Source of the DNA: an uncultured Erythrobacter sp.
Lineage (GTDB): Bacteria > Pseudomonadota > Alphaproteobacteria > Sphingomonadales > Sphingomonadaceae
Direction: 5' to 3'
DNA: 64,000 bases
Assembly: GCF_958304185.1 (NCBI RefSeq)
Contig: NZ_OY284433.1
Location: 1,426,001 to 1,490,000, forward strand
Shown: positions 16,533-25,407 of the stretch, one piece after another
How the letters are laid out: every line of letters starts with the position of its first letter
Position numbering within the stretch: the first letter of the stretch is position 1
Program-made: the position numbers and the translations under genes
Notes under the pieces: generated by a model
Told to the model about the DNA's origin: nothing
The model's database searches: none
Seen by the model: only the letters and a program-made list of their open reading frames with translations

Positions 16533-17096
16533 TTAGAAGGCGGCGAAACGGGCGTTCAATCCGATGAATAGCGCCGCAATCGCAAGGCAGCCCGCCAGCA
16601 CCAGCCGAAGGATGCGCAGCGGCCAGCGGGCGAGGGTTTCGCTTCCGACTGACCAGCCAATCGCCACGGCCGCCGCCCCTCCCAGCGCGCCGCCAAGCCC
16701 CGCTGTCAGCGGAACTACGGTCCATGCAGCGACAGCAAAGACGGCAAAGCGCGCGCCGTCTCCGATCTGGCGTGCCAGCAGCACAATTGCGATCGCACCT
16801 AGCGAGCGGGTCGGCTCCTGCGGCGATTTGAGTCGCACCGGAAACGCCAACTCGGCAGCGGCAATCGCCAGCGCAAAGGCGACCAGCATCTGCGCAGCGC
16901 GGCGCGGCAAGAGTTCGGCAAACTCGGCGCCAATCCACGCCATCACGCCTGCGCTAAGGCAGGCGCAGAGCACGGCGACCACGAGCAGCGCGGTGCTGCG
17001 TTCCACCGCATCGGCCCAATGCGCCACCAGCCATTGATCGCGCCCGCCCATCGCCAGCGCGAAGACCAGCAGCACAGCGATCAGGAAGCCGTCCAC
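16533..17096 (-). CDS. Six-TM membrane protein, possibly a degenerate TMEM165/GDT1 family cation transporter
   Basis: The 187-residue protein is almost entirely hydrophobic, with about six membrane segments in two similar halves. GDT1 proteins carry an E-x-G-D-K/R-T/S motif in each half. Here the corresponding places read ALAMGGRDQ near residue 14 and LLARQIGDGARF near residue 110, so the fold fits but the acidic residues are partly replaced. GDT1 members move Ca or Mn. Its start lies 18 bases after the PhoX-like gene on the same strand. Both PhoX and beta-propeller phytases need calcium, so a metal-supply role is a reasonable guess only. Confidence 0.5.
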   Translation of the reverse strand: MDGFLIAVLLVFALAMGGRDQWLVAHWADAVERSTALLVVAVLCACLSAGVMAWIGAEFAELLPRRAAQMLVAFALAIAAAELAFPVRLKSPQEPTRSLGAIAIVLLARQIGDGARFAVFAVAAWTVVPLTAGLGGALGGAAAVAIGWSVGSETLARWPLRILRLVLAGCLAIAALFIGLNARFAAF

Positions 17097-17114
17097 GCGA
17101 GGTCTGGCTTTGGA

Positions 17115-18491
17115 TCAGGCCGCCCAGGGCCCGGTGATCGCCAACGTCGCGGTCGGGTCATAGGCGTTGACGAACAGCACCTTACCATCGGGCGAGAAGC
17201 ATCCGCCCGCAAGCTCGGTCTGCGCTGTGAGCCGTGCGACCGTATAGGCCTGACCATCGGGCGATATCCCGCGAATGTGGTTGTCGACGATCGGGGTGTA
17301 TTGATCCTCGCACACGATCAGGTGGCCGTTTGGGGCCACGGTGAGGTTGTCGCCGAAGTTGAACTGATCGGTGTTCTCGCTCTCGAAGAACAGCTCGACC
17401 GTATCGGGCGCACCTGCCAGACCCGGCGTCAGCTTGAGGATCTGCCCGAGCTGCTTGGCTCCGCCGCTGGTGCAGCAGGCGAAGACTTCGCTCGTCCCGC
17501 GGTTGACGCCCATGTGCAGCCCTTCCCCGCGCGCGACCAGCGCCGCGCCCTTGGCGGCGGCACGCTGGCGCAGGTCGTCCTTGGGTGCGTCGACCTCGTC
17601 GAGATCAACCCAAGTGACTCGGTAGGGCTTGCCGACCGGCATCGTGGCGCTGTTCCAGTTGCGGGTATCGGTAAGCCCTTCGACCACCATCGCCTGCAAG
17701 CGTCCACCTTCGGCCAGCTTGCCGGGAGTCTTGGGGATGAAGCGATAGAGCACCCCGTCATCGCGGTCCTCGGTCATGTAGACATAGCCGGTTGCCGGAT
17801 CGACTGCGGCGGCTTCGTGATTGAAGCGGCCCATCGCGGTCAGCGGCAGCGGATCGACCAGCCCGCGCGTCGAAGCGGGGACTTCGAACACCCAGCCGTG
17901 ATCGCGCTCCAGCCCGTCACCATAGGGTTGCCCGGGACCGGTCGGCGCTTCCTCGCAGGTCAGCCAGCTGCCCCACGGCGTCACCCCGCCCGAACAATTG
18001 CGGATCGTCCCGCCAAGGCTGCGGAACTGGCGCTTCACTTGCAACGTCGCGGCATCAAGCACGATGGTGGTGGTCCCGCCGGGGACGAAAGCGCCGTTGC
18101 GCTTGCCGAAGCCCTTGGCGATTGGCCCGCCTGCATCGTGGCGCGGTTGCAATTCGTGATTGCGGACCAGCGCGATCTCACCATTGCCGAGGTCGAAGCA
18201 GCCCATCCCATCCGCGCGGTCAGGCACGGTGCCGCCGTCGTCCATTGCGTCGCCGAGGCGCGAAATCACACGGTAAGAGAACCCTTCCGGCAGATCGAGC
18301 AAGCCCGCCGGGTCCGGCACCAAGGCGCCATATCCGGCAAAGCCGCTGGCCTTGGCCGGTGCCCGGGCGGCGGCGGAGGCGGCAGGCGCACCGCGCGTCA
18401 TGCAGCCGCTTGCGGTCAGCGCGGCAAAAGCGGTGGCGGTCGCGCCGAGGAAACGGCGCCGATTGGCTTCGAAAGCGGGGATCTGGGTCAT
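17115..18491 (-). CDS. phoX: PhoX family (DUF839) phosphatase, Tat-exported
   Basis: The 458-residue product starts with a twin-arginine signal (RRRFLGATATAFAALTASGC); the cysteine that follows could make it a lipoprotein. The body shows PhoX traits: LPEGFSYRVIS, GCFDLGNGEIALVRNHEL, GGVTPWGSWLTCEEAP (a metal-binding region), FNHEAAAVDPATG and CEDQYTP. PhoX alkaline phosphatases release phosphate from organic esters in the periplasm using Ca and Fe. I start at 18491 because the Tat motif follows directly. The gene sits 10 bases after the phytase gene, in an operon with a TonB receptor. Confidence 0.9.
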   Translation of the reverse strand: MTQIPAFEANRRRFLGATATAFAALTASGCMTRGAPAASAAARAPAKASGFAGYGALVPDPAGLLDLPEGFSYRVISRLGDAMDDGGTVPDRADGMGCFDLGNGEIALVRNHELQPRHDAGGPIAKGFGKRNGAFVPGGTTTIVLDAATLQVKRQFRSLGGTIRNCSGGVTPWGSWLTCEEAPTGPGQPYGDGLERDHGWVFEVPASTRGLVDPLPLTAMGRFNHEAAAVDPATGYVYMTEDRDDGVLYRFIPKTPGKLAEGGRLQAMVVEGLTDTRNWNSATMPVGKPYRVTWVDLDEVDAPKDDLRQRAAAKGAALVARGEGLHMGVNRGTSEVFACCTSGGAKQLGQILKLTPGLAGAPDTVELFFESENTDQFNFGDNLTVAPNGHLIVCEDQYTPIVDNHIRGISPDGQAYTVARLTAQTELAGGCFSPDGKVLFVNAYDPTATLAITGPWAA

Positions 18492-18501
18492 GCCCGGTGG
18501 A

Positions 18502-19539
18502 TTACCGACCCGCCTCCAGCGCGGCAAGCACTTCGTCCCAGCGGACATATTTGAAGTTCTGTGCCGAGGGCGCGTTCACTCCGTCCTGCGCTATGTAAAT
18601 GCCTTTGGGGAAATCGGGGCCGAAGTCGCGGTTGTCGAGTTCAATCCCATCGGTTTCCTCAACAGAGCCGAACGCGCCATGGGCGATGCGGAAGCGGCCG
18701 ACCGGGGTCACGTCCGGCAGACGGAACACCGCATAGGCATTGTCGCCCTGCGAAGACGCGACGAGGTAGCCGCCGTTCTTGCCTTCGGGCGCGATGGCCA
18801 GGCCTTCGACATCGGCGACCAACACCTTGTTATCGATGGCGGCGACCATCCGCTTGGCCCCGGTGGCCATGTCGATCGCCCAGATCCCGGCGTCTTCCTC
18901 ACCGATAAAGAGTGTGCCGGTGCGCGGATCGGCGACGCAGCCTTCGGTCTGGGTCGGCACTTGTGCAAGCGTGGTGGTGGTTCCGGTGAAGACCCCGCCC
19001 GCCTCGCGGATGACGGTGCGATAGATCGTGCCGCCCTTGGGCGCGCTGAAGGCGATTGCGCCCTCACTGCCCGCAGGCTTGACCATGCAGATGCCGTAAC
19101 CCTCACCCGGCCCCACGGCGATCTTGCCTGCCGGGGTAAGCTTGCCGGTGGTGGTGTCGAGCAGCGCCATGAACAGATTGACCGTGGTGAGATCGCTGCG
19201 GTCGCTCGCGATCACCAGCACGCGGCCGCCTGAAAGCGCGATCAGATCAACATTGTTGAGGCCGGGCGCCGCAAGGAAGCTCTTCTGCGCACCCTTGAGG
19301 TCATAGACGTAAAGCCCGCCCTTCTTGTCCGTGCCAACGATCAGGCTGGCCGCCGGGTTGGCGGGATTGCGCCAGATCGCCGGATCATCCGCCGCATCCT
19401 CGCGCGCGGTGCCGACCGGCGGGGTTTCCGCCCGCGCGGTCACGGTCACAGCTGGATCGCCGGTAATCGGCGGCACCGTGGCGCAGGCCCCTGCGATCCC
19501 GAGGGACAGCAGAGCGAAGCCGTGGAAGGGACGCAGCAT
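18502..19539 (-). CDS. Beta-propeller phytase (3-phytase), lipoprotein
   Basis: The 345-residue protein has a lipoprotein-type signal (LLSLGIAGACATVPP, cysteine 19). The phytase propeller signature begins DAADDPAIWRNP with LIVGTDKKGGLYVYDLKG, and later shows the Ca-site runs EGYGICMV, TEGCVADP and DVEGLAI. These enzymes strip phosphate from inositol hexakisphosphate at the cell surface. The start codon overlaps the stop of the TonB receptor by one base. This arrangement implies the receptor binds or imports the substrate or product that the phytase handles. Confidence 0.9.
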   Translation of the reverse strand: MLRPFHGFALLSLGIAGACATVPPITGDPAVTVTARAETPPVGTAREDAADDPAIWRNPANPAASLIVGTDKKGGLYVYDLKGAQKSFLAAPGLNNVDLIALSGGRVLVIASDRSDLTTVNLFMALLDTTTGKLTPAGKIAVGPGEGYGICMVKPAGSEGAIAFSAPKGGTIYRTVIREAGGVFTGTTTTLAQVPTQTEGCVADPRTGTLFIGEEDAGIWAIDMATGAKRMVAAIDNKVLVADVEGLAIAPEGKNGGYLVASSQGDNAYAVFRLPDVTPVGRFRIAHGAFGSVEETDGIELDNRDFGPDFPKGIYIAQDGVNAPSAQNFKYVRWDEVLAALEAGR

Positions 19540-21932
19540 CAGAACGCATACCTCGCTACGATCTGGAACACCGGCCCGGCGCGCTCGCTTTCGATCTCGT
19601 ATTCGTCGAAATCGCGGCCCACCTGATCACCGGTGGTGGCGAACTTGTTGAACACTTCGTCCTTGGTGCTGTCGAGCAGGTTCGAACCCACCGCGCGGAT
19701 GGTGAAACTGTCGCCGAACCGCTTTTCGATGAAGACTTCGAGGTCCGCGCCGTAACGGGTGGTCACTTCCTCGCCCACCAGACGCCCGAAGGCCGAGCCC
19801 TGCTTGCGATAGGTCGCCCCGAAGGCCGCGCCGAACTGCGGGATGTTCTGGATCGCGCCGAAGTTGTAGACGAACTTCGACTGGTCGTTGAAGCGCCGCT
19901 CGCCAAATTCGTCGGTGATCTTGCTGTCGAGCACCGCCAGGTTCCCGAACACGCCGGTATCGGGCAGGCCGAGGAAGGCGAGGCTGAACGAGGCATCGAA
20001 TTCGATCCCGTACACCTCACCGCTGCCAGTGTTGCGCGGGGTGTAGACGAAGGTGCCCGGCCCTTCCGAACCTTCGACTGGCGCGCCGCTCGCATCAAGC
20101 AGGGTCGACAGTTCGGTGAGGTTGCTGACATCGCGGTAGAACACGTTGACGCCGACCACGCCGGTGCGGCCGATCTTGTGTTCATAGCCAACATCGCCGC
20201 CCCATGCGGTTTCCGGCAGCAGCAGCGGGTTGCCGAGGAAGTCGTTGTCACCGAATTCGGCTTCCAGCGTGCCGGGGGTGAGGAAGTTGAAGTTGGGACG
20301 ACGCAGCGTGCGCGCACCCGACAGCGTGACCCGGCCCTCACCCACTTCGATCTTCATCGATGCCGAGGGCAGGAATTCGTCATAGTCGCTGTTGATTGCC
20401 GGGGTGCCGGCGGCCACCAGATCGGTGATCGTCACATCGGTGTTTTCCCAGCGAATGCCGACCTCGAAGGTGAGGTTGTCATATTCGCCTTCGACCAGCG
20501 CATACAGGTCGCGGCGGTCTTCCTCGATGCGGGTGGTGGTCGGCTCCAGCGGCGGGAAGGTGGCGGGGGCGAATTCAGCCGGATTGCGGGTGAACTGGTC
20601 ATAGCCCTGACGGTTCGCGGCGGTCAGATTGAAGCGGCTGCGCACCGTCTGGAGATCGGTGTCGCGGTCCTTGTTCTGGACGAAGCCGCCGATTGCGAAT
20701 TCGAGATTGTCGTTCAGCTCGAACTCATGCTCGAGGTTCACGAACAGCTCGGTGTCCTTGATCGCTTGATCGATCAGGTCGCCGGTGAAGCGCGGGGCAC
20801 TGCGGTCGAAATCGACTTCGTATTCGAACTCGTCGCGCTGTTCGTCAAAGCTGGAATAGCCGACCCGCAGCTGGGTTTCGCCGATGCTCCATTCGTGATC
20901 GAGCTTGCCGATGATGGCGAAGCTTTCCTGCGTGATGTCCGAAACGTTGGCGTTGTCGGTCAGCAGGTTGCCCGCGGGCGTGGCGCGCACCGGGCCATTG
21001 ATCGCGGTGGGGTCATTATATTCAAACGAACGCTCAGTTTCGGTGCGCTCGGTGCGGACAAAGTTGCCGAGCAGTTCGAACTCGGTGGTTTCGCTCTCGA
21101 TCCCCCAGCTGGCGTTGAAGGCATAATCGGTGCCGTCGCGCACGTCGGTCTGGTCTTCGCGGTTGGTGAAATCGTCGGCTGCGAAATTGGGGTTGTTCTC
21201 AGGGCTGTCGCCGTAGCGCAGGCTGGACTTTTCCTTGGGGTTGTAGCGGCCCTGCACGTTGGCGCCCACCAGCACCCGGCCACCGGCCAGCGCGCCGCCA
21301 TAGTAGAAGCCGCCCGAGGGCTTGAACTCGCCATCATCGAAGAACAGCCCGCCCGCACGCAGGTAGCCGCCATCAAGCGCGAAGCCATCGCGCAGCTTGA
21401 TGTTGAGCGAACCTGCGACCGCATCGCCGGTGCGGCGGGCGGAGGAGGAACGCACGATCTCGACCTGCTCGATCAGTTCGGCCGGGATACGGTCGAGGAA
21501 GAATGAACGGTCGGACTGGCCGCCCGGCACGCGCTCGCCGTTGATGAGGATTTGGGTGTAGCCCGGATCAAGCCCGCGCAGGCGGGCGCCGTCGCTTTCG
21601 AGCACGTCGGACAGGAAGGTCACGCCCGGCACGCGCTTCAGCGCATCGCCTGCGGTCAGCGGTTCGAAGCGCTGGAAGTATTCCTCGTCATAGACCAGCA
21701 CCGGCTCGGCGGAATCGGAGCGGTTACGGAAGCCGATCGAGCCCTGGACCACGATTTCCTTGGCCGACTGGATTGCGTCGTCCTCGGTCTCCTCGGTCTC
21801 GGCAATCGCGCCGCCCGATTGGACTGCGGCGGCGAGCGTCTGCGGGTCGGCCTCAGCGGCGTGAGCAGGTGCGGCAAAAACGGTGGCAAGCGCGGTGACG
21901 GCGCTGCCGACAAACAGCTGGGTGCGGAGCAT
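19539..21932 (-). CDS. TonB-dependent outer-membrane receptor linked to phytase
   Basis: The 797-residue protein has a signal peptide (ending APAHAAEA), then a plug domain. The plug contains EIVVQGSIGFRNR (TonB-box-like VVQG), ALKRVPGVTFLSD, LRGLDPGYTQILINGERVPG and VEIVRSSSARRTGDAVAGSL. A large beta-barrel ends in the aromatic IVARYAF. I start at 21932, where the signal peptide begins; the frame is open to 22004. It is the first gene of the phosphate-related operon. The likely ligand is a phosphorylated organic compound, inferred from the neighbours. Confidence 0.92.
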   Translation of the reverse strand: MLRTQLFVGSAVTALATVFAAPAHAAEADPQTLAAAVQSGGAIAETEETEDDAIQSAKEIVVQGSIGFRNRSDSAEPVLVYDEEYFQRFEPLTAGDALKRVPGVTFLSDVLESDGARLRGLDPGYTQILINGERVPGGQSDRSFFLDRIPAELIEQVEIVRSSSARRTGDAVAGSLNIKLRDGFALDGGYLRAGGLFFDDGEFKPSGGFYYGGALAGGRVLVGANVQGRYNPKEKSSLRYGDSPENNPNFAADDFTNREDQTDVRDGTDYAFNASWGIESETTEFELLGNFVRTERTETERSFEYNDPTAINGPVRATPAGNLLTDNANVSDITQESFAIIGKLDHEWSIGETQLRVGYSSFDEQRDEFEYEVDFDRSAPRFTGDLIDQAIKDTELFVNLEHEFELNDNLEFAIGGFVQNKDRDTDLQTVRSRFNLTAANRQGYDQFTRNPAEFAPATFPPLEPTTTRIEEDRRDLYALVEGEYDNLTFEVGIRWENTDVTITDLVAAGTPAINSDYDEFLPSASMKIEVGEGRVTLSGARTLRRPNFNFLTPGTLEAEFGDNDFLGNPLLLPETAWGGDVGYEHKIGRTGVVGVNVFYRDVSNLTELSTLLDASGAPVEGSEGPGTFVYTPRNTGSGEVYGIEFDASFSLAFLGLPDTGVFGNLAVLDSKITDEFGERRFNDQSKFVYNFGAIQNIPQFGAAFGATYRKQGSAFGRLVGEEVTTRYGADLEVFIEKRFGDSFTIRAVGSNLLDSTKDEVFNKFATTGDQVGRDFDEYEIESERAGPVFQIVARYAF

Positions 21933-21997
21933 GGATATTCCCCCTGGCGGTCTCCCGGGAATCGGGGCCGTGTTGAGGGCGCCGATAATCCGCGACC

Positions 21998-22037
21998 GTG
22001 ACACACGGGCGACCGGACGGTGACGAAGCTGTTACAA
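21998..22037 (-). promoter_or_regulatory. Candidate Pho box: four 11-bp-spaced direct repeats
   Basis: Read on the minus strand, four 7-mers begin exactly 11 bases apart: TTGTAAC, TCGTCAC, CGGTCGC and GTGTCAC, each followed by 4 bases. PhoB sites are arrays of 7-mers resembling CTGTCAT at 11-bp spacing, and three of these four share the GT-x-A-C core. A possible -10 (GATTAT, 21990-21985) follows. The array ends about 65 bases upstream of the TonB receptor start. Confidence 0.55.
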
Positions 22038-22152
22038 CCGCGTGCCAAACCAAATTCAGCGGCGCTGTGGCGCAAATGCCTCAATTGGAGAGCTAGCGCC
22101 GCGCCGACTAAGCGCTTAGCCAGAGGCAAAAGAACCACAGGAGAGGAAACCC

Positions 22153-22947
22153 ATGAAAATCGAACCGGGCATGGCCGCGGTGGTCACCGGCGGCGCGAGC
22201 GGGCTGGGCAAGGCGAGCGCCAAGGCCTTTGCCGATGCGGGCATGAAGGTCGCGATCTTCGACATCAACGACGAAGCGGGCGAAGCCCATGCGCGCGATA
22301 TCGGCGGCATCTTCTGCCATGTCGACATCATGGACGAAGCCTCGGTGGAGGCTGGCTTTGCCAAAGCGCGCGCGGCCCACGGACAGGAGCGCGTGACGCT
22401 GCACTGCGCAATGGCAAGCCGCCGCGGCAAGACGCTGGGCTGGGACAAGGAGAGCGGCCAGTACAAGCGCCTCTCCACTGAAGATTACGCCTTCGGGGCC
22501 GAGGGCATCCTCATCGCCTCGTACCGCGTCGCCAGCATCTCGGCGCTGGGGATGGCCAATGCCGATCCTGTTAATGACGACGGCGAGCGTGGCTGCGTGA
22601 TCCTCACTGCCAGCGTCGCGGCGCAAGATGGGCAGATCGGTCAGGTGATCTATGGCAGCTGCAAGGCCGGGGTGAACGGACTGGTGCTGCCGATGGCGCG
22701 CGACCTGATGGATATGGGCATCCGGGTGAATTCGGTCATGCCGGGCATCTTCGCTACCCCGCTGATGCTGGGGATGAAAGACCGCAACCCAGCCATGTGG
22801 GCGCAACTGAACGCCAGCGTGCCCTTTCCCAAGCGTCTGGGCGAACCGGAGGAGTTTGCATCGCTTGTGCTGGAGATTGCCCGCAACAGCTACATCAACG
22901 GCCACCAGTTCCGACTGGACGGGGCTATTCGTATGCCGCCGCGATGA
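22153..22947 (+). CDS. Short-chain dehydrogenase/reductase (3-hydroxyacyl-CoA dehydrogenase type 2-like)
   Basis: The 264-residue protein has the cofactor motif AVVTGGASGLGKAS at residue 9, an acidic residue at the end of strand 2 (FDIND, suggesting NAD) and the catalytic YGSCK near residue 175. The usual NNAG motif is replaced by HCAMAS, which is unusual. LDGAIRMPPR ends the protein as in HSD17B10-like enzymes that oxidise 3-hydroxyacyl-CoAs. AGGAGAGG lies 8 bases upstream of the ATG. A zinc alcohol dehydrogenase follows after 114 bp. Confidence 0.85.
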   Translation: MKIEPGMAAVVTGGASGLGKASAKAFADAGMKVAIFDINDEAGEAHARDIGGIFCHVDIMDEASVEAGFAKARAAHGQERVTLHCAMASRRGKTLGWDKESGQYKRLSTEDYAFGAEGILIASYRVASISALGMANADPVNDDGERGCVILTASVAAQDGQIGQVIYGSCKAGVNGLVLPMARDLMDMGIRVNSVMPGIFATPLMLGMKDRNPAMWAQLNASVPFPKRLGEPEEFASLVLEIARNSYINGHQFRLDGAIRMPPR

Positions 22948-23061
22948 TCGCTCACGGCTAGTTGGCTTCGCCAGCGCCTCCGAGGGGGCGGCCTACCGGC
23001 CGGCGGGCAGTCGCCCTTGCGAACCCTCCGGGTTCGATACAGCACACGAAGGAGTCCTCGC

Positions 23062-24132
23062 ATGACAACCGCCACCAACGAATACCCCACCAAGGCCTAC
23101 GGCGCGACCGCGCCTGACAGTGGCGTCGGGCCGATGGCAATCACTCGGCGGGGGCTGCGCGACGATGACGTGCTTATCGAGATCACCCACTGCGGCATCT
23201 GCCATTCCGATCTGCACTCGGCGCGCAACGACTGGGGCTTCACCACCTATCCGATCGTGCCGGGTCACGAGATCGTCGGCACTGTCAGCGCGGTCGGCAG
23301 CAGCGTCACCCGCCACACAGTCGGTGACCGGGTCGCGATCGGCTGCATGGTCGATTCGTGCATGGAGTGCTCACATTGCGATGCCGATCTTGAACAATAC
23401 TGCCTCGATGGCGGGATGACCGGCACCTATAATGGCAAGGACCGGCGCGACGGCAGCCTGACCTTCGGCGGCTATTCCGAACGCATCGTCTGCCGCGAGG
23501 AGTTCGTGCTCAAGGTGCCGGACGGGATGCCGATGGCCGAAGCCGCGCCGCTGCTGTGCGCCGGGATCACCTCCTACTCGCCGCTGCGGACATGGAAGGT
23601 CGGGCCGGGCAGCAAGGTCGCGGTCGCAGGGCTGGGCGGATTGGGTCACATGGGCGTGAAGCTCGCCGCAGCGATGGGCGCGGAGGTGACCGTGCTCTCC
23701 CGCTCCGAAAGCAAGCGCGCCGATGCCGAAAAGCTTGGCGCCCACGCCTTCCTCAACACCGACGATGACGCCGCGATGAAGGCCAAGCGCGGCTATTTCG
23801 ACATGGTGCTCAACACCATCCCGGTGCGCCACGATGTGGTGCCCTATCTGCACTTGCTCAGGATAGATGGGGTGCAGGTGCTGGTCGGGCTGATCGGGAT
23901 GATGCCGGAACTCCACACCGGCGTGCTGCTGGGGCGCAAGGTGCTCACCGGCAGCGGGATCGGCGGGCTGGCTGAAACGCAGGAGATGCTCGATTTCTGC
24001 GCCGAGCATAACATCCTCCCCGATATCGAAGTGATCGCGATGCAGGACATCCAGACCGCTTATGACCGGATGGAGGCCAGCGACATCAAGTACCGCTTCG
24101 TCATCGACATGGAGAGCCTGCGCGCCACCTGA
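23062..24132 (+). CDS. Zinc-dependent NAD(P) alcohol dehydrogenase (cinnamyl-alcohol / YahK type)
   Basis: The 356-residue MDR enzyme shows the catalytic zinc ligand in HCGICHSDLHSARN and GHE in VPGHEIVG. Four structural zinc cysteines fall within SCMECSHCDADLEQYC, and the Rossmann loop is VAGLGGLGHMGVKLA. The DNWGF-like spacing (NDWGFTTYPIVPGHE) is typical of the cinnamyl-alcohol dehydrogenase/YahK group, which reduces aldehydes with NADPH. I start at 23062, after AAGGAG, rather than at the in-frame ATG at 23017. A 7-bp-stem hairpin (CGAACCC/GGGTTCG) lies just upstream. Confidence 0.9.
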   Translation: MTTATNEYPTKAYGATAPDSGVGPMAITRRGLRDDDVLIEITHCGICHSDLHSARNDWGFTTYPIVPGHEIVGTVSAVGSSVTRHTVGDRVAIGCMVDSCMECSHCDADLEQYCLDGGMTGTYNGKDRRDGSLTFGGYSERIVCREEFVLKVPDGMPMAEAAPLLCAGITSYSPLRTWKVGPGSKVAVAGLGGLGHMGVKLAAAMGAEVTVLSRSESKRADAEKLGAHAFLNTDDDAAMKAKRGYFDMVLNTIPVRHDVVPYLHLLRIDGVQVLVGLIGMMPELHTGVLLGRKVLTGSGIGGLAETQEMLDFCAEHNILPDIEVIAMQDIQTAYDRMEASDIKYRFVIDMESLRAT

Positions 24133-24336
24133 GCCTCGCACGGAATTGCGAGTGGTACATTAATGCAACGCAACATTTGGAATGCGCAGACTTGACGGCG
24201 CAAAAGATTTGTGCGGCGCGGCGGAATGTGTCAGTCCGAAGTCCGGCATGACGGGAACCCGAGACTTCGGATAAAAATCTCTCGCACGCCGCAGACGCAG
24301 GTGGAACGATCCAAACCTCTCTATGGAGCGTTCCTT

Positions 24337-25287
24337 ATGTCCATTCGTTTTGCCTCGGCCGCTTCGGCCGTCGCTCTCATCGCCTGTTTTGCCACGCCTG
24401 CCTTTGCAGGTGAGACGCAAGCCGCTCCCGCTGGCCCGGCCGATGAAATCGAAATCGCCGTGACCGAGGCCGATCAGGCCGCTGTTGCTTTGCGCGCTAT
24501 CGAGCCGATCGACCTTGCCACTGCCACGGGCCAGGAAGAAGAAGCGTCCGACATCACCCTCTCGGGATCGGCCACCCTCACCAGCGACTACCGCTTCCGC
24601 GGCGTGTCGCAGTCGGATGAAGGCATGGCCGTGCAGGGCGGCTTTACGCTCGCCCATTCGAGCGGCCTTTATGCCGGTGCCTGGGGTTCGAACCTGTCGG
24701 GCTGGGGCACCTTCGGCGGCGCCAACATGGAGCTCGACCTATTTGCCGGGTTCAAGCTTCCGGTCGGCGAAGGCACGCTGGACACCGGCCTTGTGTGGTA
24801 CATGTACCCCTCGGGCGCTGACACCACCGACTTCGCTGAGCTTTACGCTAAGCTTTCGGGCAGCGTCGGCCCCATCGGGCTGACCGCGGGCGTCGCCTAT
24901 GCGCCGTCGCAAGAAGCACTGGGCAATGCCTTCCCGGTCGGCAGTCCGCCCAACCCGGGCGACAAGGAAGACAACCTCTACCTTTCGGGCGATGCGACCT
25001 ATGGCATCAGCGGCGCGCCGATCACGCTGAAGGCTCACCTCGGCTATTCGGACGGGAACCCCGGCCTTGGCCCCAACGGCACCAGCATTGCGCCGACCGG
25101 CACCTATCTCGACTGGCTGATCGGTGCGGACATCGTGCCGATTCCGGGCCTGACGCTGTCGGTTGCCTATGTCGATACCGACATCACCGAAGGCGAAGCC
25201 AACCTGATCCGCCCGAACTTCGCCACGCTGGCGGGCGATTCGATCTCGGACGCGACTGTGGTGTTCTCGGTCACCGCTTCGTTCTGA
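24337..25287 (+). CDS. TorF family putative porin
   Basis: From the ATG at 24337 (GGAG 9 bases upstream) the product has 316 residues. It has a signal peptide ending TPAFAGE, then SGSATLTSDYRFRGVSQSDE, the hallmark start of TIGR02001/TorF barrels. The barrel ends VVFSVTASF. These outer-membrane proteins are thought to be porins of unknown specificity. The 204-bp upstream region probably holds its own promoter. A hairpin terminator follows the gene, so it is likely monocistronic. Confidence 0.88.
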   Translation: MSIRFASAASAVALIACFATPAFAGETQAAPAGPADEIEIAVTEADQAAVALRAIEPIDLATATGQEEEASDITLSGSATLTSDYRFRGVSQSDEGMAVQGGFTLAHSSGLYAGAWGSNLSGWGTFGGANMELDLFAGFKLPVGEGTLDTGLVWYMYPSGADTTDFAELYAKLSGSVGPIGLTAGVAYAPSQEALGNAFPVGSPPNPGDKEDNLYLSGDATYGISGAPITLKAHLGYSDGNPGLGPNGTSIAPTGTYLDWLIGADIVPIPGLTLSVAYVDTDITEGEANLIRPNFATLAGDSISDATVVFSVTASF

Positions 25288-25305
25288 TCGCATCGGAATG
25301 ACAGT

Positions 25306-25343
25306 AAGGGCGCTCCGCCACGCGGCAGGGCGCCCTTTACTTT
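25306..25343 (+). terminator. Rho-independent terminator after the TorF-like porin gene
   Basis: AAGGGCGC (25306-25313) pairs with GCGCCCTT (25330-25337) across a 16-base loop, followed by TTACTTT. It starts 18 bases past the porin stop codon. Confidence 0.65.
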
Positions 25344-25407
25344 GCGCATCCCCTTGCCGATAGGTTGCTCGTCGAGACCCGATAACGGGCGAGCGAGAGG
25401 ATTGACG

